From Acetobacter conturbans (GTDB lineage: Bacteria; Pseudomonadota; Alphaproteobacteria; Acetobacterales; Acetobacteraceae): 64,000 nt of DNA. The notes under the pieces are model-generated. The model was not told the origin of the DNA. It made no database searches and worked only from the letters and a program-made list of their open reading frames with translations. The translations under genes and the position numbers were made by a program. The stretch is from assembly GCF_011516755.1 (NCBI RefSeq), contig NZ_WOSY01000001.1, positions 372,001 to 436,000 on the forward strand. Reading direction: 5' to 3'. Below, piece after piece: positions 45,827-55,711 of the stretch (positions within the stretch are counted from its first letter, which is position 1; every line of letters begins with the position of its first letter).

Positions 45827-47953
45827 CTATTCACGCCATGTGGCAGCCTCCGCCAGCAGCAGGTCATGATCTGTCACCCGCAGAGCCGGATTGAGCGTGG
45901 GATCCTTCCCCATCAGCGCATGCCACCGCCCGACGAGGCGGGCCGTTTCGCCCCAGTGCTTCACCACCTGTTGCGGCGTGGCGTCACGCCCGCGTGTCCC
46001 TCCATCAAGATGCGTGAGCGTTGCGTGAGGCGTCCACACAACGCGCCATCCTGCGGCAATCGTGCGTAGACACAGATCAATGTCGTTGCAGGAAACGGCA
46101 AACTCTTCGTCCAGTCCGCCAACCTGCACGAAGAGGCTCCTGCGCATCAGCAGGCAGGCACCCGTCACGGCGAGCAGATCGCGCTGAACAGCCAGAACGT
46201 CGAGATAGCCGGCATCCGCCGCAGCCGCGCCGCGCAGGAGATGCGTCGCCCCGTCGCGTGTCACGACGATACCCGCATGCTGCACTGTATCGTCGGGGTA
46301 GAGCAGCCGTGCCCCCACAACCCCCACGCCGGGACGCAGGATCTGACGCACCATGTCCTCAAGCCAGTCGGAATGACGCACGAACACATCGTCATTGAGG
46401 AAAAGAACCAGATCGCTTTCGCTGCCCGCGACCGCTTCATTGTTCAGTCGCGCCCAGTTGAACACACCATCATCGCGAAGCACGGTCACGCAAGGATACG
46501 CGGCTATCTCTTCCAAAAGTGCCAGCGTTTCCGCTTCAACGCTGCCATTATCGACAACAAGCACCTCTAGCCGCGCATAGTCCGTATGATGCAGCACTCC
46601 ATCCAGACAGGCGCGCAACAGATCGGGTCTGTCGCGTGTGGGAATAATGACCGTCACGGACGGCATTCCCTTTGGCAGCGGATACTCCACCCGCAGTCGC
46701 TGTGAACCGTCCGGCATCGGCGGCACCCAGAACGACACCAGCAACCGGACATCTGGGCGGTGTCGGGCCAGATGATCCGAAGCAACTTCTTTAGCGCGTG
46801 CACGCGTCAGTTCCGGAACTTCCCGCCTCAGCAGGCGATGGAAAAGAATGCCGGACGAATGACACACTCGTCGGCGATCAATGCCTTCGACAACCGCCAG
46901 TTTCAGGGCGTAAAGCCACGTCTGCCGGTCACCGTCGGAAAGCACCCTGACGTCCGGCAGCACCTCCTGCACGCGCTGGCGAGAGAACACGGCGAAGTCC
47001 CCCACGGTATCGCCGAACAGAAGTTGGTCGTCACTCCATGCTGCTTTCAGTCGAGCGTGAACATGGTTGCCGTTTTCATCAATCCGGTCTTCATCAGTAA
47101 AAAGCAGAACCGTATCCGGGGTAAATCGCAAGGAGTCTACGATGCGATCCAGCGCCCCCGCCTCCAACCGATCTCCCGGTTCGAGAAACGCAAGCCAGGG
47201 AGAATTGCCTGCCAGAAGACCAGCATCCTCCTGAATAAGATCACCGACGATTTTTTCTTGCCGCATGACGCCTGCAAGCATCCTGAAGCTGTCAGCATCC
47301 GTCGTGACATGAAGCCTCCAGCCAACACCGGCCTGCCCTGCCAGTGCGTGAAGTGTCTGCACTGCATCGCGTAAGCTGTCCGGGGCGACCACCATGTAAA
47401 AATCGAAGGCGGGTGCGTTTTCCGTTCGTGGCGCGTGGCGTGACACCACCGCCGAGGCGTCTTCCCTCAAGCAGGTCCAGAGCGCATAGGCACTGTCATC
47501 AGCAGGAGGTGCACCGTTTGGATAAAGCAGGTAAAAAGGTTCGATGCAGTCAAGATTTTCTGGAAATGAAGCCACAAAACCCAGAGCCTCAGCCCGTGAT
47601 CGGCATTTCTGTAACAATAGTCGCTGACGCGCAGTGGATCTCTGATGGGGAGTGCTGCTCAGCACGGTTGTGATGAAGCCCTCCGAAAGAGAATCGCCAG
47701 GACCGCATCGCCTCCGAAACTCTTCCGATAACGACACCACCTGAGCCAGACACAACAACATGGCTGCCGTCACATCTCCGCTTGTCGGGTCCGTTACATA
47801 TGGCAAATAATGACGGATTGCCTCGGGTTCAGGGTCCCGTCCCAGACCACAACGAAAGACCACGCCGATTGCACGAATGGCCGCACATCTCTGAAGCGCC
47901 GTCAGCTGACTATCACACGCACCACCCGTCTCAATTTTTCTATTTTGTGTCAA
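45827..47953 (-). CDS. GT2-family glycosyltransferase, multi-domain
   Basis: 708 residues. The N-terminal ~140 have a helical segment with GRDPEPEAIRHYLPYV like the DUF4214 repeat. The middle (about 180-400) is a diverged GT-A fold with LAFLEPGDRLEAGAL and LLFTDEDRIDENG. The C-terminal part is a clear GT2 domain: SVTVIIPTRDRPDLLRACL, VLVVDNGS, FNWARLNNEAV, LFLNDDVFV and GGLDEEFAVSCNDIDLCLR (ED-like acceptor Asp). It probably transfers several sugars on a surface glycan. No membrane segment is visible. Divergent from the GT4 genes, 88 bases apart. Confidence 0.85.
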   Translation of the reverse strand: MTQNRKIETGGACDSQLTALQRCAAIRAIGVVFRCGLGRDPEPEAIRHYLPYVTDPTSGDVTAAMLLCLAQVVSLSEEFRRRCGPGDSLSEGFITTVLSSTPHQRSTARQRLLLQKCRSRAEALGFVASFPENLDCIEPFYLLYPNGAPPADDSAYALWTCLREDASAVVSRHAPRTENAPAFDFYMVVAPDSLRDAVQTLHALAGQAGVGWRLHVTTDADSFRMLAGVMRQEKIVGDLIQEDAGLLAGNSPWLAFLEPGDRLEAGALDRIVDSLRFTPDTVLLFTDEDRIDENGNHVHARLKAAWSDDQLLFGDTVGDFAVFSRQRVQEVLPDVRVLSDGDRQTWLYALKLAVVEGIDRRRVCHSSGILFHRLLRREVPELTRARAKEVASDHLARHRPDVRLLVSFWVPPMPDGSQRLRVEYPLPKGMPSVTVIIPTRDRPDLLRACLDGVLHHTDYARLEVLVVDNGSVEAETLALLEEIAAYPCVTVLRDDGVFNWARLNNEAVAGSESDLVLFLNDDVFVRHSDWLEDMVRQILRPGVGVVGARLLYPDDTVQHAGIVVTRDGATHLLRGAAAADAGYLDVLAVQRDLLAVTGACLLMRRSLFVQVGGLDEEFAVSCNDIDLCLRTIAAGWRVVWTPHATLTHLDGGTRGRDATPQQVVKHWGETARLVGRWHALMGKDPTLNPALRVTDHDLLLAEAATWRE

Positions 47954-48041
47954 ATATCTTTCCTGATGCGGTCAGGTTGACGAATGCTCCATAGGCGGCG
48001 ATGGATGATCGTACGCCAAGACCAGACTGACATGGAACCCC

Positions 48042-49505
48042 ATGACACGCACATCTTCTGTTTGCACGATCTGGGTCGATGTCGACGATTTCTTTCATTA
48101 TGCAAGAAACAACCCGCGACCCAGCGGCATTCAACGTGTGGTCCACGAAATTCTGTCGGTGCTGGAAGCACGTGCGGCACTCCGGCAGGAAGCGGCACAT
48201 ATCCGCTTCGTTCGGCGTGGCGCTGGTGACGAGCCTTTCGCCGAAGTCTGTTTTTCGGAAATATCCTCTCTGTTCGAACGACTTTCGGGATCACCCCTTC
48301 CCTCGACCGGACCGGACGAGAGCCCGCGCGAACGGCTTCCCCTGATTGCAGCAGCAAGTTCCTTCGAAACACTCCGAAGAACCCTGATCCGCAGCTTCGA
48401 GGCACTCCCTCCCGACACAGGCAATCTGCTCCTTGCAGCAGGCGTCTCCCAGGTCCGTGCCCTGCGTTTGCTGCGTCGCTTTCTGCGCCCCCGTCACCCC
48501 CAACCGGTTATCAGCACCGATGCTGTTTCAGCCAGTCAGGCAGCCAGCACCCCCGTTCCTTTGGCATGTGCCCCACGAAAAGACGACATACTGCTTATTC
48601 TCGGCGCAGCATGGTGCGATCCACTTTTTGGCGAGCGGCTCCGTCTCGCCCGCGAGCGCTATGGCGTTCGTCCCGTACAACTGATCCATGATCTCATCCC
48701 GGCCCGACGTCCTGAATGGTGCCACCCCTCCCTCGTGCGCGACTTCCGGCACTGGCTCGAAACCAGCCTGCCGCAATGTTCTGAGATTCTGGCAATCAGT
48801 TCCGCCACTGCTCACGATGTCGGTTGTTATGCCCGGGAGCATTTCATTCATCTGTCCGCCCCTGTGCGCGTGATGCCTATGGGATGCGGGTTCAGCGATA
48901 TGAACGCCACTCTGGAAACCACCTGTCCCGGTCTCCCTGCGCCCGGCACCTACATTCTGTTCGTATCCACTCTCGAAGCCCGCAAAAACCACGGATTTCT
49001 GCTGCGTGTCTGGCGGCGTCTTCTAAGCGAAACCGGGAGTGAACCGGTGCCCACACTGGTTTTCGCAGGACGGATTGGCTGGCTGGTGACAGACCTCCTA
49101 CAGCAGCTCGATAATGCCGACTGGTTGCAGGGTAAAATCAGACTGATCGCCGACCCGACCGACACCGAACTGAAACATCTTTACAAGAACTGCCTTTTCA
49201 CGGTTTTCCCCTCTCTGTTCGAAGGATGGGGGCTTCCCGTCACAGAAAGTCTGGCGATGGGAGCCCCATGCCTAGCCTCTGACGTCACATCTATCCCGGA
49301 AGCAGGAGGGCGGTTCGCACGCTATTTCGATCCGGACAATGTTCAGGACGCAGCAGATAAAATCCGATCGACGTTTCAAAATCAAGATGCCCTCGCCGAA
49401 TGGAAAAACATGATCAGGACAGAGTTCCGATCTGCCTCCTGGGAGGCCGCGGCGGACACCCTTCTGGATGCATGCGCGGCCGCAGGTCGACGGGGGGAAC
49501 TCTGA
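48042..49505 (+). CDS. GT4-family glycosyltransferase, first of a tandem pair
   Basis: 487 residues. N-terminus: IWVDVDDFFHYARNNP then RPSGIQRVVHEI, a distinctive block shared with the next gene. The C-terminal GT-B half has FVSTLEARKNH, VFAGRIGW, and the nucleotide-sugar site FPSLFEGWGLPVTESLAMG (E-x7-E pattern). It should transfer a sugar, often mannose or rhamnose in this group, from a nucleotide donor. The acceptor is unknown. Its stop overlaps the next start as TGATG. Confidence 0.87.
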   Translation: MTRTSSVCTIWVDVDDFFHYARNNPRPSGIQRVVHEILSVLEARAALRQEAAHIRFVRRGAGDEPFAEVCFSEISSLFERLSGSPLPSTGPDESPRERLPLIAAASSFETLRRTLIRSFEALPPDTGNLLLAAGVSQVRALRLLRRFLRPRHPQPVISTDAVSASQAASTPVPLACAPRKDDILLILGAAWCDPLFGERLRLARERYGVRPVQLIHDLIPARRPEWCHPSLVRDFRHWLETSLPQCSEILAISSATAHDVGCYAREHFIHLSAPVRVMPMGCGFSDMNATLETTCPGLPAPGTYILFVSTLEARKNHGFLLRVWRRLLSETGSEPVPTLVFAGRIGWLVTDLLQQLDNADWLQGKIRLIADPTDTELKHLYKNCLFTVFPSLFEGWGLPVTESLAMGAPCLASDVTSIPEAGGRFARYFDPDNVQDAADKIRSTFQNQDALAEWKNMIRTEFRSASWEAAADTLLDACAAAGRRGEL

Positions 49506-50875
49506 TGCCTTCCACACTCTGGATCGATGTCACCGACCTTCTGCTTTATCTCGGCCAGCATGATCGCCCAAGCGGGATTCAGCGAGTTGTGTTCGAACTG
49601 GGCAGCGCGCTCGCAACGTCCGATCCAGAACGAGTCGGCTTCGTACGACGCTTTGCAGGACCAACGGATCTTGAAACCGTTGCATGGGAAGATATCGAAA
49701 ATCTATTCGCCTCCGTCACGCAGGACACCTCACGAACACGCCGCACCCAGGGGCTTCTGAAAGCCACCACCATTGCTCCGTTTAATCCTCCCGAACAGCG
49801 CCTTGCTCTGCTGGGAGCATCGGTTCGCGCCCAGGCCGATGTGTTGCGTCAGTTCGGACGACTGGCAGGAAGAATTGCCCGGAGCGTCACTCACACTGTC
49901 GGCAATCACCACAGCAAGGGCAGAAAGACCTCTTCCCGTCCACCTTCCGGACACCTTCTTTCTGAAATAGCCCGTGCAGGGGACATGTTTTTTACACCGG
50001 GCTCCCCCTGGGAACTGGATGATTACGCGGAGACCGTCCGCTGGCTTCGAGACAACCACCGCATGACGTTTGGTCTCCTCGTCCACGATGTGTTTCCGGT
50101 TTTTCATCCGGAATGGTGTGCTCAGGGCGTCATCACGACCTTCACGACATGGCACCGGAAAATCCTGCCCCTCGCCGACCATGTCTTCACTCTCAGTTCG
50201 GCGACGGCCCGTGACCTGACCACGTATGCAATGCAGGAACGGATAGGCATGCTTTCACCGCCGATCCGCATAGGAGCGGGCATCACTTTTCGCAAACATG
50301 CTTCTGAACAAAATAATTTTCCTCATCTTCCTGCGGCGGGAAGCTATGTGCTGTTTGTCTCCACACTGGAAGCCCGCAAAAATCATGCCCTGCTGTTCCG
50401 TGTCTGGCGACGTCTCGTGGAAGAACGGGGCTCCGAGAATGCGCCAACGTTGATTTTCGCGGGACGTTCAGGCTGGCTGGTGTCCGATCTGCTTCAGCAA
50501 CTGGACAATGCGAACTGGCTGGATGGAAAAATCTGCCACATTCCCAGCCCCACAGATGCAGAGCTTGCGGCTCTCTACGAAGGATGTCTTTTCACGATTT
50601 TCCCTTCTCTTGCCGAAGGGTGGGGTCTGCCGGTCACGGAGAGCCTGCTGTTTGGACAGCCCTGTCTAGCCTCGGGAACGACTGCGATCCCGGAAGCAGG
50701 AGGCACCTTCGTGCGTTATTTCGATCCGGATAACGCAGGGGATGTCCTGCGCGTGATTTCCGAAACCCTCGACGACCCGACTGGCCTAGCCATCTGGCGT
50801 GAACGAATCCGGCGGCAGTTCATTCCGCCGGACTGGTGCGATTCTGCCCGCATCATTCTCAATCGGCTGCACTGA
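49505..50875 (+). CDS. GT4-family glycosyltransferase, second of a tandem pair
   Basis: 456 residues, starting at the ATG that shares one base with the previous stop. N-terminus LWIDVTDLLLYLGQHD then RPSGIQRVVFEL matches the first gene. The C-terminal part has FVSTLEARKNHALLFRVWRR, LIFAGRSGW and FPSLAEGWGLPVTESLLFG. The middle (about 90-180) is diverged from its partner, so the two probably act on different sites of one glycan. This is a tandem duplication. A hairpin follows the stop. Confidence 0.87.
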   Translation: MPSTLWIDVTDLLLYLGQHDRPSGIQRVVFELGSALATSDPERVGFVRRFAGPTDLETVAWEDIENLFASVTQDTSRTRRTQGLLKATTIAPFNPPEQRLALLGASVRAQADVLRQFGRLAGRIARSVTHTVGNHHSKGRKTSSRPPSGHLLSEIARAGDMFFTPGSPWELDDYAETVRWLRDNHRMTFGLLVHDVFPVFHPEWCAQGVITTFTTWHRKILPLADHVFTLSSATARDLTTYAMQERIGMLSPPIRIGAGITFRKHASEQNNFPHLPAAGSYVLFVSTLEARKNHALLFRVWRRLVEERGSENAPTLIFAGRSGWLVSDLLQQLDNANWLDGKICHIPSPTDAELAALYEGCLFTIFPSLAEGWGLPVTESLLFGQPCLASGTTAIPEAGGTFVRYFDPDNAGDVLRVISETLDDPTGLAIWRERIRRQFIPPDWCDSARIILNRLH

Positions 50876-50880
50876 AAACC

Positions 50881-50910
50881 CGGACAGGAGAAAACGCCTC
50901 CTCCTGTCCG
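50881..50910. terminator. Hairpin between convergent genes, possible terminator
   Basis: Perfect 10-bp stem CGGACAGGAG / CTCCTGTCCG with a 10-base loop, between the GT4 gene and the PfkB kinase gene, which converge here. The minus strand has a short T4 after the stem (complement of the AAAA in 50871-50880), so it is likelier to end the kinase transcript. Confidence 0.6.
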
Positions 50911-50923
50911 ACAGATTGCCTAC

Positions 50924-51913
50924 TCAGAAACCCATGTCTTTCCATGGATTGGACAACGGCCTTGCGCCGTAATGCGAGATCACCTCGGAGGCGGCCAGAG
51001 AAGCAAGACGCCCACACTCCTCGAGTGTCCGGTTCGAGGTCAGGCCGGCAAGGAAACCCGCAGCGTAAGCATCCCCGGCGCCGGTTGTATCCACGACCTG
51101 CGTCGGCACTGGTGCGATCACGATCTGCTCACCACCCCGGATAATGACGCTGCCTTTTTCCGAGCGCGTCAGGGCGGCAAAACTGGTGTCCTCTGCGGCA
51201 TGACGCGCTGCCGTCTCGAAATTTTCCGTCTGATACAGGGCGCAGATTTCGTTTTCGTTGGCGAACAGGATGTCGATGTGTCCCTTCACCAGATCAAGAA
51301 AGGCTTCGCGATGACGCCCGACACAGAACGGGTCTGAAAGGGAGAGCGCCACCTGACGACCGGCCTTGTGCGCCATCGAGGCGGCACGGCGGAATGCTTC
51401 CTGCGCATGCGGAGGATCGAAGAGATATCCTTCGAGATACACGATGGAAGAGGCGTTGATGACATCGGCCAGCACATCGTCGGGTGTGAACTGCGTACAG
51501 GCGCCGAGATAGGTGCTCATTGTCCGCTGGCCATCCGGCGTGATCAGCACGATGCAGCTGGCAGTGGAAAGATTGGCACCCAGACGTCCATCCAGCGGAC
51601 GCGAAGGAAACGTGACGCCACAGCCCCGGATGTCCTCGGCAAACGCCTTGCCGGCTGCATCTCCGGACACTTTACCCAGATAGGCGACACGTGCGCCAAG
51701 CTGCGCGGCCACCACGCAACTGTTCGCCACCGATCCGCCGCCGGTTTCACGTTCGACCTGCACGGCCGCGCGCAATGCACCGGAACGATCCTCGTCAATG
51801 AGGGTCATGCTACCGGGCACAAGTCCCTGCTTGTCGAGGAAATCGAAATTTACCTTTGCGAGCACATCTGTGATGGCATTTCCGATGCCGCAAAGGTCAT
51901 AGAGGATGGTCAT
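50924..51913 (-). CDS. PfkB-family sugar/nucleoside kinase (adenosine kinase-like)
   Basis: 329 residues from the ATG complementary to 51911-51913. PfkB features: DLCGIGNAITDVLA near the start, GGGSVANSCVVAAQLGARV (first signature) and the second signature DTTGAGDAYAAGFLAG with the catalytic Asp. The FANENEICALYQ segment is common in alphaproteobacterial adenosine kinase-like proteins. The true substrate may be adenosine, ribose or a ribonucleoside. It is divergent from bactofilin; the 288-base gap between them has no gene. Confidence 0.85.
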   Translation of the reverse strand: MTILYDLCGIGNAITDVLAKVNFDFLDKQGLVPGSMTLIDEDRSGALRAAVQVERETGGGSVANSCVVAAQLGARVAYLGKVSGDAAGKAFAEDIRGCGVTFPSRPLDGRLGANLSTASCIVLITPDGQRTMSTYLGACTQFTPDDVLADVINASSIVYLEGYLFDPPHAQEAFRRAASMAHKAGRQVALSLSDPFCVGRHREAFLDLVKGHIDILFANENEICALYQTENFETAARHAAEDTSFAALTRSEKGSVIIRGGEQIVIAPVPTQVVDTTGAGDAYAAGFLAGLTSNRTLEECGRLASLAASEVISHYGARPLSNPWKDMGF

Positions 51914-52201
51914 TGGCGTTATCCCGCGTCTTGAAAGCTCTCCCCGTCTATCGCCAATGAGAGGAGGCCGTCCATGCCCATCCGTTACCATATTTTAACC
52001 CACAGCCGGATGGTCGCTTCAAAAGCGTTCACCTTGCAAAAAACGGCCATGAACGCCCTTGTCCCCCGGTTCCTTATGCGTATAACCGTGGGAGAGAACG
52101 GCTGACACTGGACCGCTCCGGTCTTGTAATACAAGGCACGGAAGGTGTTGGCGGATATTTTGGCCGCCTGGCGGCCCAGACACGAGTGACGGGGTTTTTT
52201 C

Positions 52202-52945
52202 TTGCTGTTCAAGAGACACAAACCTAACGCCGCCAAGTCCCCGCAGAACGGAAAGCCGGCGCCGGCTCCGAACGCTGCCGGGGTATCGCGGCCTGCTGTT
52301 TCCGGCTCTCCCGAAAGCAAGACAGCGACGTCAGACGCCGCCGGGCACGGAGCCATCTTTTCGCCCAAGACAGCCGATACGACGGACAGGGCGGGCGCCA
52401 GCGCCGCTGGTTTTTCCACACCTTCAAAGGATTCCACATCTATGGGCCGTGCTCCCTTTCCTCCCACCCCCGGCACACCGGGTTCCCCCGCTCCGGCTGG
52501 CGGCCCTACCCCGACGAATCCCTCCGCCGCTGGCCCGGGACTGATGCCCGGTCACCGTCCGTCTGCCGCCACGGCTCCACGCGATGACCGTCGCACGCTC
52601 GTCGTAGGTCGCGGCATCAGCGTTCAGGGTTCCGTGCAGGATGCCGAGCGTCTGGTCGTGGAAGGAACAGTCGAGTCCAGCATGATCAATGCGAAAGAGC
52701 TGTCCGTTGCTCCCGGCGGTCTGTTCCGCGGTGGCGTGGAAGTGGAAGACGCAGAGATCGCGGGCACGGTCGACGGCACGCTGACCGTACGTGGTCACCT
52801 GACGGTTGCCTCCACTGGCCGTCTCCTCGGCAAGGCGACATGCAAGCGTCTGCGCGTGGAAGATGGCGGCCAGATCACCGGCCAACTCGAAATGCTGTCC
52901 GATAAGGACGCGGCTTCTGCACCCAAGAGCACCCCCGCTGCCTGA
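52202..52945 (+). CDS. Bactofilin family protein
   Basis: About 247 residues from a TTG start at 52202: an in-frame TGA lies 15 bases upstream and GGGG sits 7 bases before the TTG, so no other start fits the N-terminus MLFKRHKP. A Pro/Ala/Ser-rich disordered region (10-125) precedes the conserved beta-helix core: RRTLVVGRGISVQGSVQDAE, LVVEGTVESSMINAKELSV and the repeated triplet turns GTVDGTLTVRG, TVASTGRLLGK. Bactofilins polymerise without nucleotide and organise the cell pole or wall synthesis. It is followed by a TTCG-loop terminator. Confidence 0.9.
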   Translation: MLFKRHKPNAAKSPQNGKPAPAPNAAGVSRPAVSGSPESKTATSDAAGHGAIFSPKTADTTDRAGASAAGFSTPSKDSTSMGRAPFPPTPGTPGSPAPAGGPTPTNPSAAGPGLMPGHRPSAATAPRDDRRTLVVGRGISVQGSVQDAERLVVEGTVESSMINAKELSVAPGGLFRGGVEVEDAEIAGTVDGTLTVRGHLTVASTGRLLGKATCKRLRVEDGGQITGQLEMLSDKDAASAPKSTPAA

Positions 52946-52970
52946 TGCGGCATTGCGCTGCGTGTAATGA

Positions 52971-52997
52971 AAAAAACCCGCTTTCGAGCGGGTTTTT
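52971..52997 (+). terminator. Intrinsic terminator of the bactofilin gene
   Basis: Perfect 11-bp stem AAAAACCCGCT / AGCGGGTTTTT around a TTCG tetraloop, 26 bases after the stop codon and ending in a T run. Confidence 0.88.
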
Positions 52998-53024
52998 CTT
53001 TGACCATTTCCCATCAACCACAAA

Positions 53025-53055
53025 AAAGCGGAGAAGAAAAATTCTTCTCCGCTTT
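53025..53055 (-). terminator. Intrinsic terminator of gcrA
   Basis: Perfect 14-bp stem AAAGCGGAGAAGAA / TTCTTCTCCGCTTT with a 3-base loop, followed on the minus strand by a run of T. It lies 19 bases beyond the gcrA stop and may work in both directions together with the bactofilin terminator. Confidence 0.82.
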
Positions 53056-53073
53056 GATTTTACAGTTTGATAC

Positions 53074-53805
53074 TCAGCTCCCGCTGTCGCGCCGATCTCT
53101 CAGTTTGACGTAAGCCAGAGCCGCATGCTCTGCGCAGTAAGGCTTGCCTGGCAGCGGTGTGGCACCACAAAAATGGAAACCCGGCATTCCCGGATCACCC
53201 AGTGGCCAGCAGCAACTCGCACTGCGCCGACGAGGTTCCATAGCGGAAGCCAGACGCTGCACCGCTGAACGGGGAACGGGAGTCGCTTTCCTCTGTGGCG
53301 CAGCAGGTGCCTGTACCCTGACGGCAACCGCAACATCCGCTTTAGCAGAGGAAACAGTCGCTACCTGCTTCACCGGCTCAGGTCGTTTTTCGCTTACGAC
53401 CGGGGCACTGCTCGGCTTCGATACACTGTCCGCTGTCATCACGGCTGCGGGTTGCGAGACCGTTTCGCGGTCTACCGAAACAGCCTTAGCCGATGCAGCC
53501 ACCTGTTCAGCAGGCGCTACCGAGACGACATCAGGAACTGAGGGAATACCCGAAACCGCTTCGACTTTTACTGGCTTGCGCGGAGAAGGTGCTTTTGGTC
53601 GTTCACCACCCTCAGCACTCTTCTTGACCGTGCCTTTCCCATCCTGCCGCCGAATCGGCGAAGGACGCGGCGGAAGTGCCAGTCGATGGGCCTTTCCAAC
53701 AACAGCATTCTTGGTGATACCGAGTTGTCGTCCGATCTCAGCCGTTGACAGTCCTTCCTGCCATAAGGCCTTGAGACGGGCGATTGTCTCGTCTGTCCAC
53801 TCCAT
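53074..53805 (-). CDS. gcrA: GcrA-family cell-cycle regulator
   Basis: 243 residues. N-terminal DNA-binding part MEWTDETIARLKALW, LSTAEIGRQLGITKNAVVGKAHRLAL is the GcrA signature. A long Ala/Val/Pro/Ser-rich linker (about 55-190) follows, then a C-terminal Cys-containing domain (CCWPLGDPGMPGFHFCGATPLPGKPYCAEHA) that in GcrA binds sigma70. GcrA recruits RNA polymerase to methylated GANTC promoters in alphaproteobacteria. It is flanked by rnd and bactofilin; a terminator follows. Confidence 0.93.
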   Translation of the reverse strand: MEWTDETIARLKALWQEGLSTAEIGRQLGITKNAVVGKAHRLALPPRPSPIRRQDGKGTVKKSAEGGERPKAPSPRKPVKVEAVSGIPSVPDVVSVAPAEQVAASAKAVSVDRETVSQPAAVMTADSVSKPSSAPVVSEKRPEPVKQVATVSSAKADVAVAVRVQAPAAPQRKATPVPRSAVQRLASAMEPRRRSASCCWPLGDPGMPGFHFCGATPLPGKPYCAEHAALAYVKLRDRRDSGS

Positions 53806-53940
53806 TGAGGCGCCTCTCCATTATTGGCCGCTATCGGCCAATTTAAATTCTGAGGGGAAAATAGGTCCTTCGGCGTTCACACTCAAGGAAGGCTTGGCAG
53901 AAAGCTGGGGACAAAGACCGCTTTAGCGGGAAATGACAGG

Positions 53941-55137
53941 TTATTCCGTACGAAGCAGCTTCAGCCGACCGCCCTGCACCCCGAGAGAAAGCCTGCCCTC
54001 ACACAAAGCCAGCGCTTCCTCACCGAAGACGTCCCGGCGCCAGCCGGTCAGCAAGGGCCCCTCCTGATCCTGCCCCAGAGCGAAAGCATCCAAATCGTCT
54101 GAATTCGCCACCAGTTTCGGCGCGACATTATGCTGTTCGCACTGATGCGTCAGAAGCACTTTCAGGAGAGCGACCAGCGCAGGTGACGACCGGGGGCCTT
54201 CAGACCCTTTCCCATTGTTGCGGGATACTTTCGGCAAATCGGCATCAGGCAATGTGGAAGCGGATTCCACAACCGTGAGAAGCTCTTTTCCCATTCGGCC
54301 TTCAGCAAAGCCGCGCGTGACCCCACGTACTCGCGCCAGAGCTTCCGTCGTTTTCGGCACCGTCGCTGCAATTTCCAGCAGGCTCTCGTCCTTGAGCATC
54401 CTCTGACGCGGAACATTCGCGTTCTGGGCTTCCAACTCACGCCAGGCCGCGATGGCACGCAGGATGCCAAGCATCCGACGGTTATTGGTCCGTGCCCGCA
54501 GTTTTTCCCATTGTTTTTCAGGATCAACCCGCAACCGGTCGGGATCGGACAAGGCGGCCAGTTCGGAACTGACCCAGGCCCCTCTTTTCTCGCGCTCAAG
54601 CTGCTCGACCAGCGCTTCATAGACCAGACGAAGATAAGTCACATCCGCGGCTGCGTAGGCAAACTGAGCGGGAGAAAGCGGACGCACCGACCAGTCCGTG
54701 AAGCGATGGCTCTTGTCGATGGTCGCGCCAGTCAGCGCGCCGACCAGGTTGTCATAGCCCACCTGATCGCCATATCCGGCGACCATTGCCGCGACCTGCG
54801 TATCGAACAGCGGTTCCGGCAACCGATCGAACAGATGCAGGAAAATCTCCGCATCCTGCCGGGCGGCATGAAACACCTTCACCACATCGCGGTCGTCAAA
54901 AAGTTCAGCCAGAGGAGAAAGATCGAGTTCCGGCGCAAGTGAGTCGATCAGGACGACTTCATGCTCGCCCGCGATCTGAATGAGGCAGAGTTCGGGCCAG
55001 TACGTTTTTTCCCGCATGAATTCCGTGTCGACCGTGACAAACACCTCTTTTCTCAGGCGTTGGACGGTCTGTGCGAGATCGTCGGTGGAGACGATCAGAC
55101 GGGGTTCAGGGAAGGTGTGTTTCCGACTTTTGGCCAT
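53941..55137 (-). CDS. rnd: Ribonuclease D
   Basis: 398 residues from the ATG at 55137, with AGGA close upstream. DEDD exonuclease features: VDTEFMRE (Asp and Glu), [11 protein letters not shown], and a third site around [20 protein letters not shown] (Tyr and Asp). Two HRDC-like helical domains follow ([18 protein letters not shown] and the C-terminal [10 protein letters not shown] region). It trims tRNA precursors and other structured RNAs. Divergent from queF, about 100 bases apart. Confidence 0.95.
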   Translation of the reverse strand: MAKSRKHTFPEPRLIVSTDDLAQTVQRLRKEVFVTVDTEFMREKTYWPELCLIQIAGEHEVVLIDSLAPELDLSPLAELFDDRDVVKVFHAARQDAEIFLHLFDRLPEPLFDTQVAAMVAGYGDQVGYDNLVGALTGATIDKSHRFTDWSVRPLSPAQFAYAAADVTYLRLVYEALVEQLEREKRGAWVSSELAALSDPDRLRVDPEKQWEKLRARTNNRRMLGILRAIAAWRELEAQNANVPRQRMLKDESLLEIAATVPKTTEALARVRGVTRGFAEGRMGKELLTVVESASTLPDADLPKVSRNNGKGSEGPRSSPALVALLKVLLTHQCEQHNVAPKLVANSDDLDAFALGQDQEGPLLTGWRRDVFGEEALALCEGRLSLGVQGGRLKLLRTE

Positions 55138-55240
55138 TCCTGTTCCATACACAGGACAAAGGGCCAGCGGAAGATGTCAGCTTGACGTCGCAAGGCCCAA
55201 AATGACACATGCGTTCAAAAGATCCTCATGGAGCAGACGG

Positions 55241-55711
55241 ATGACGAAACACGCTGAAGGCACAGAGGCACTCACTCAACTCGGAAAAAATGCCGCCATT
55301 CCAGCATCCCCGGAGCAGGCGCGGCTCGAACGGGTACCTGCACCTCACAAAGGTAAGATGTATGTCGTCCGCTTCACAGCCCCGGAGTTCACCTCGCTGT
55401 GCCCCGTCACAGGGCAGCCCGACTTCGCCCATCTGGTGATCGACTACATCCCTCGCGACTGGATCGTCGAAAGCAAATCCCTGAAGCTCTATCTCACCAG
55501 CTTCCGCAATCATGGCGCTTTCCATGAGGACTGCTCCGTGACGGTCGCGGAAACCCTTGTCAAACTCCTTGATCCTGTCTGGCTGCGGATTGGAGCCTAC
55601 TGGTACCCACGCGGCGGCATCCCGATCGACGTTTTCTGGCAGACCGGCTCGCCCCCGCAGGATGTCTGGATACCGTCACAGGATGTGCCCGGTTATCGCG
55701 GGCGCGGCTGA
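55241..55711 (+). CDS. queF: NADPH-dependent 7-cyano-7-deazaguanine reductase
   Basis: 156 residues from the ATG at 55241, with GGAG about 7 bases upstream; earlier in-frame ATGs would extend into rnd. The unimodular QueF pattern is complete: the nucleophile Cys in [14 protein letters not shown], the Asp in the same block, the [21 protein letters not shown] signature and GGIPIDVFW. It reduces preQ0 to preQ1 for queuosine in tRNA. No preQ1 riboswitch is visible upstream. Confidence 0.96.
   Translation: MTKHAEGTEALTQLGKNAAIPASPEQARLERVPAPHKGKMYVVRFTAPEFTSLCPVTGQPDFAHLVIDYIPRDWIVESKSLKLYLTSFRNHGAFHEDCSVTVAETLVKLLDPVWLRIGAYWYPRGGIPIDVFWQTGSPPQDVWIPSQDVPGYRGRG

Noticed and set aside
52442-52945. 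Internal ATG as the bactofilin start
   Set aside because: It would remove the conserved N-terminus MLFKRHKP; the TTG at 52202 has a good site and an in-frame stop just upstream.
55138-55240. preQ1 riboswitch upstream of queF
   Set aside because: The leader is too short and lacks the conserved hairpin and A-rich tail.
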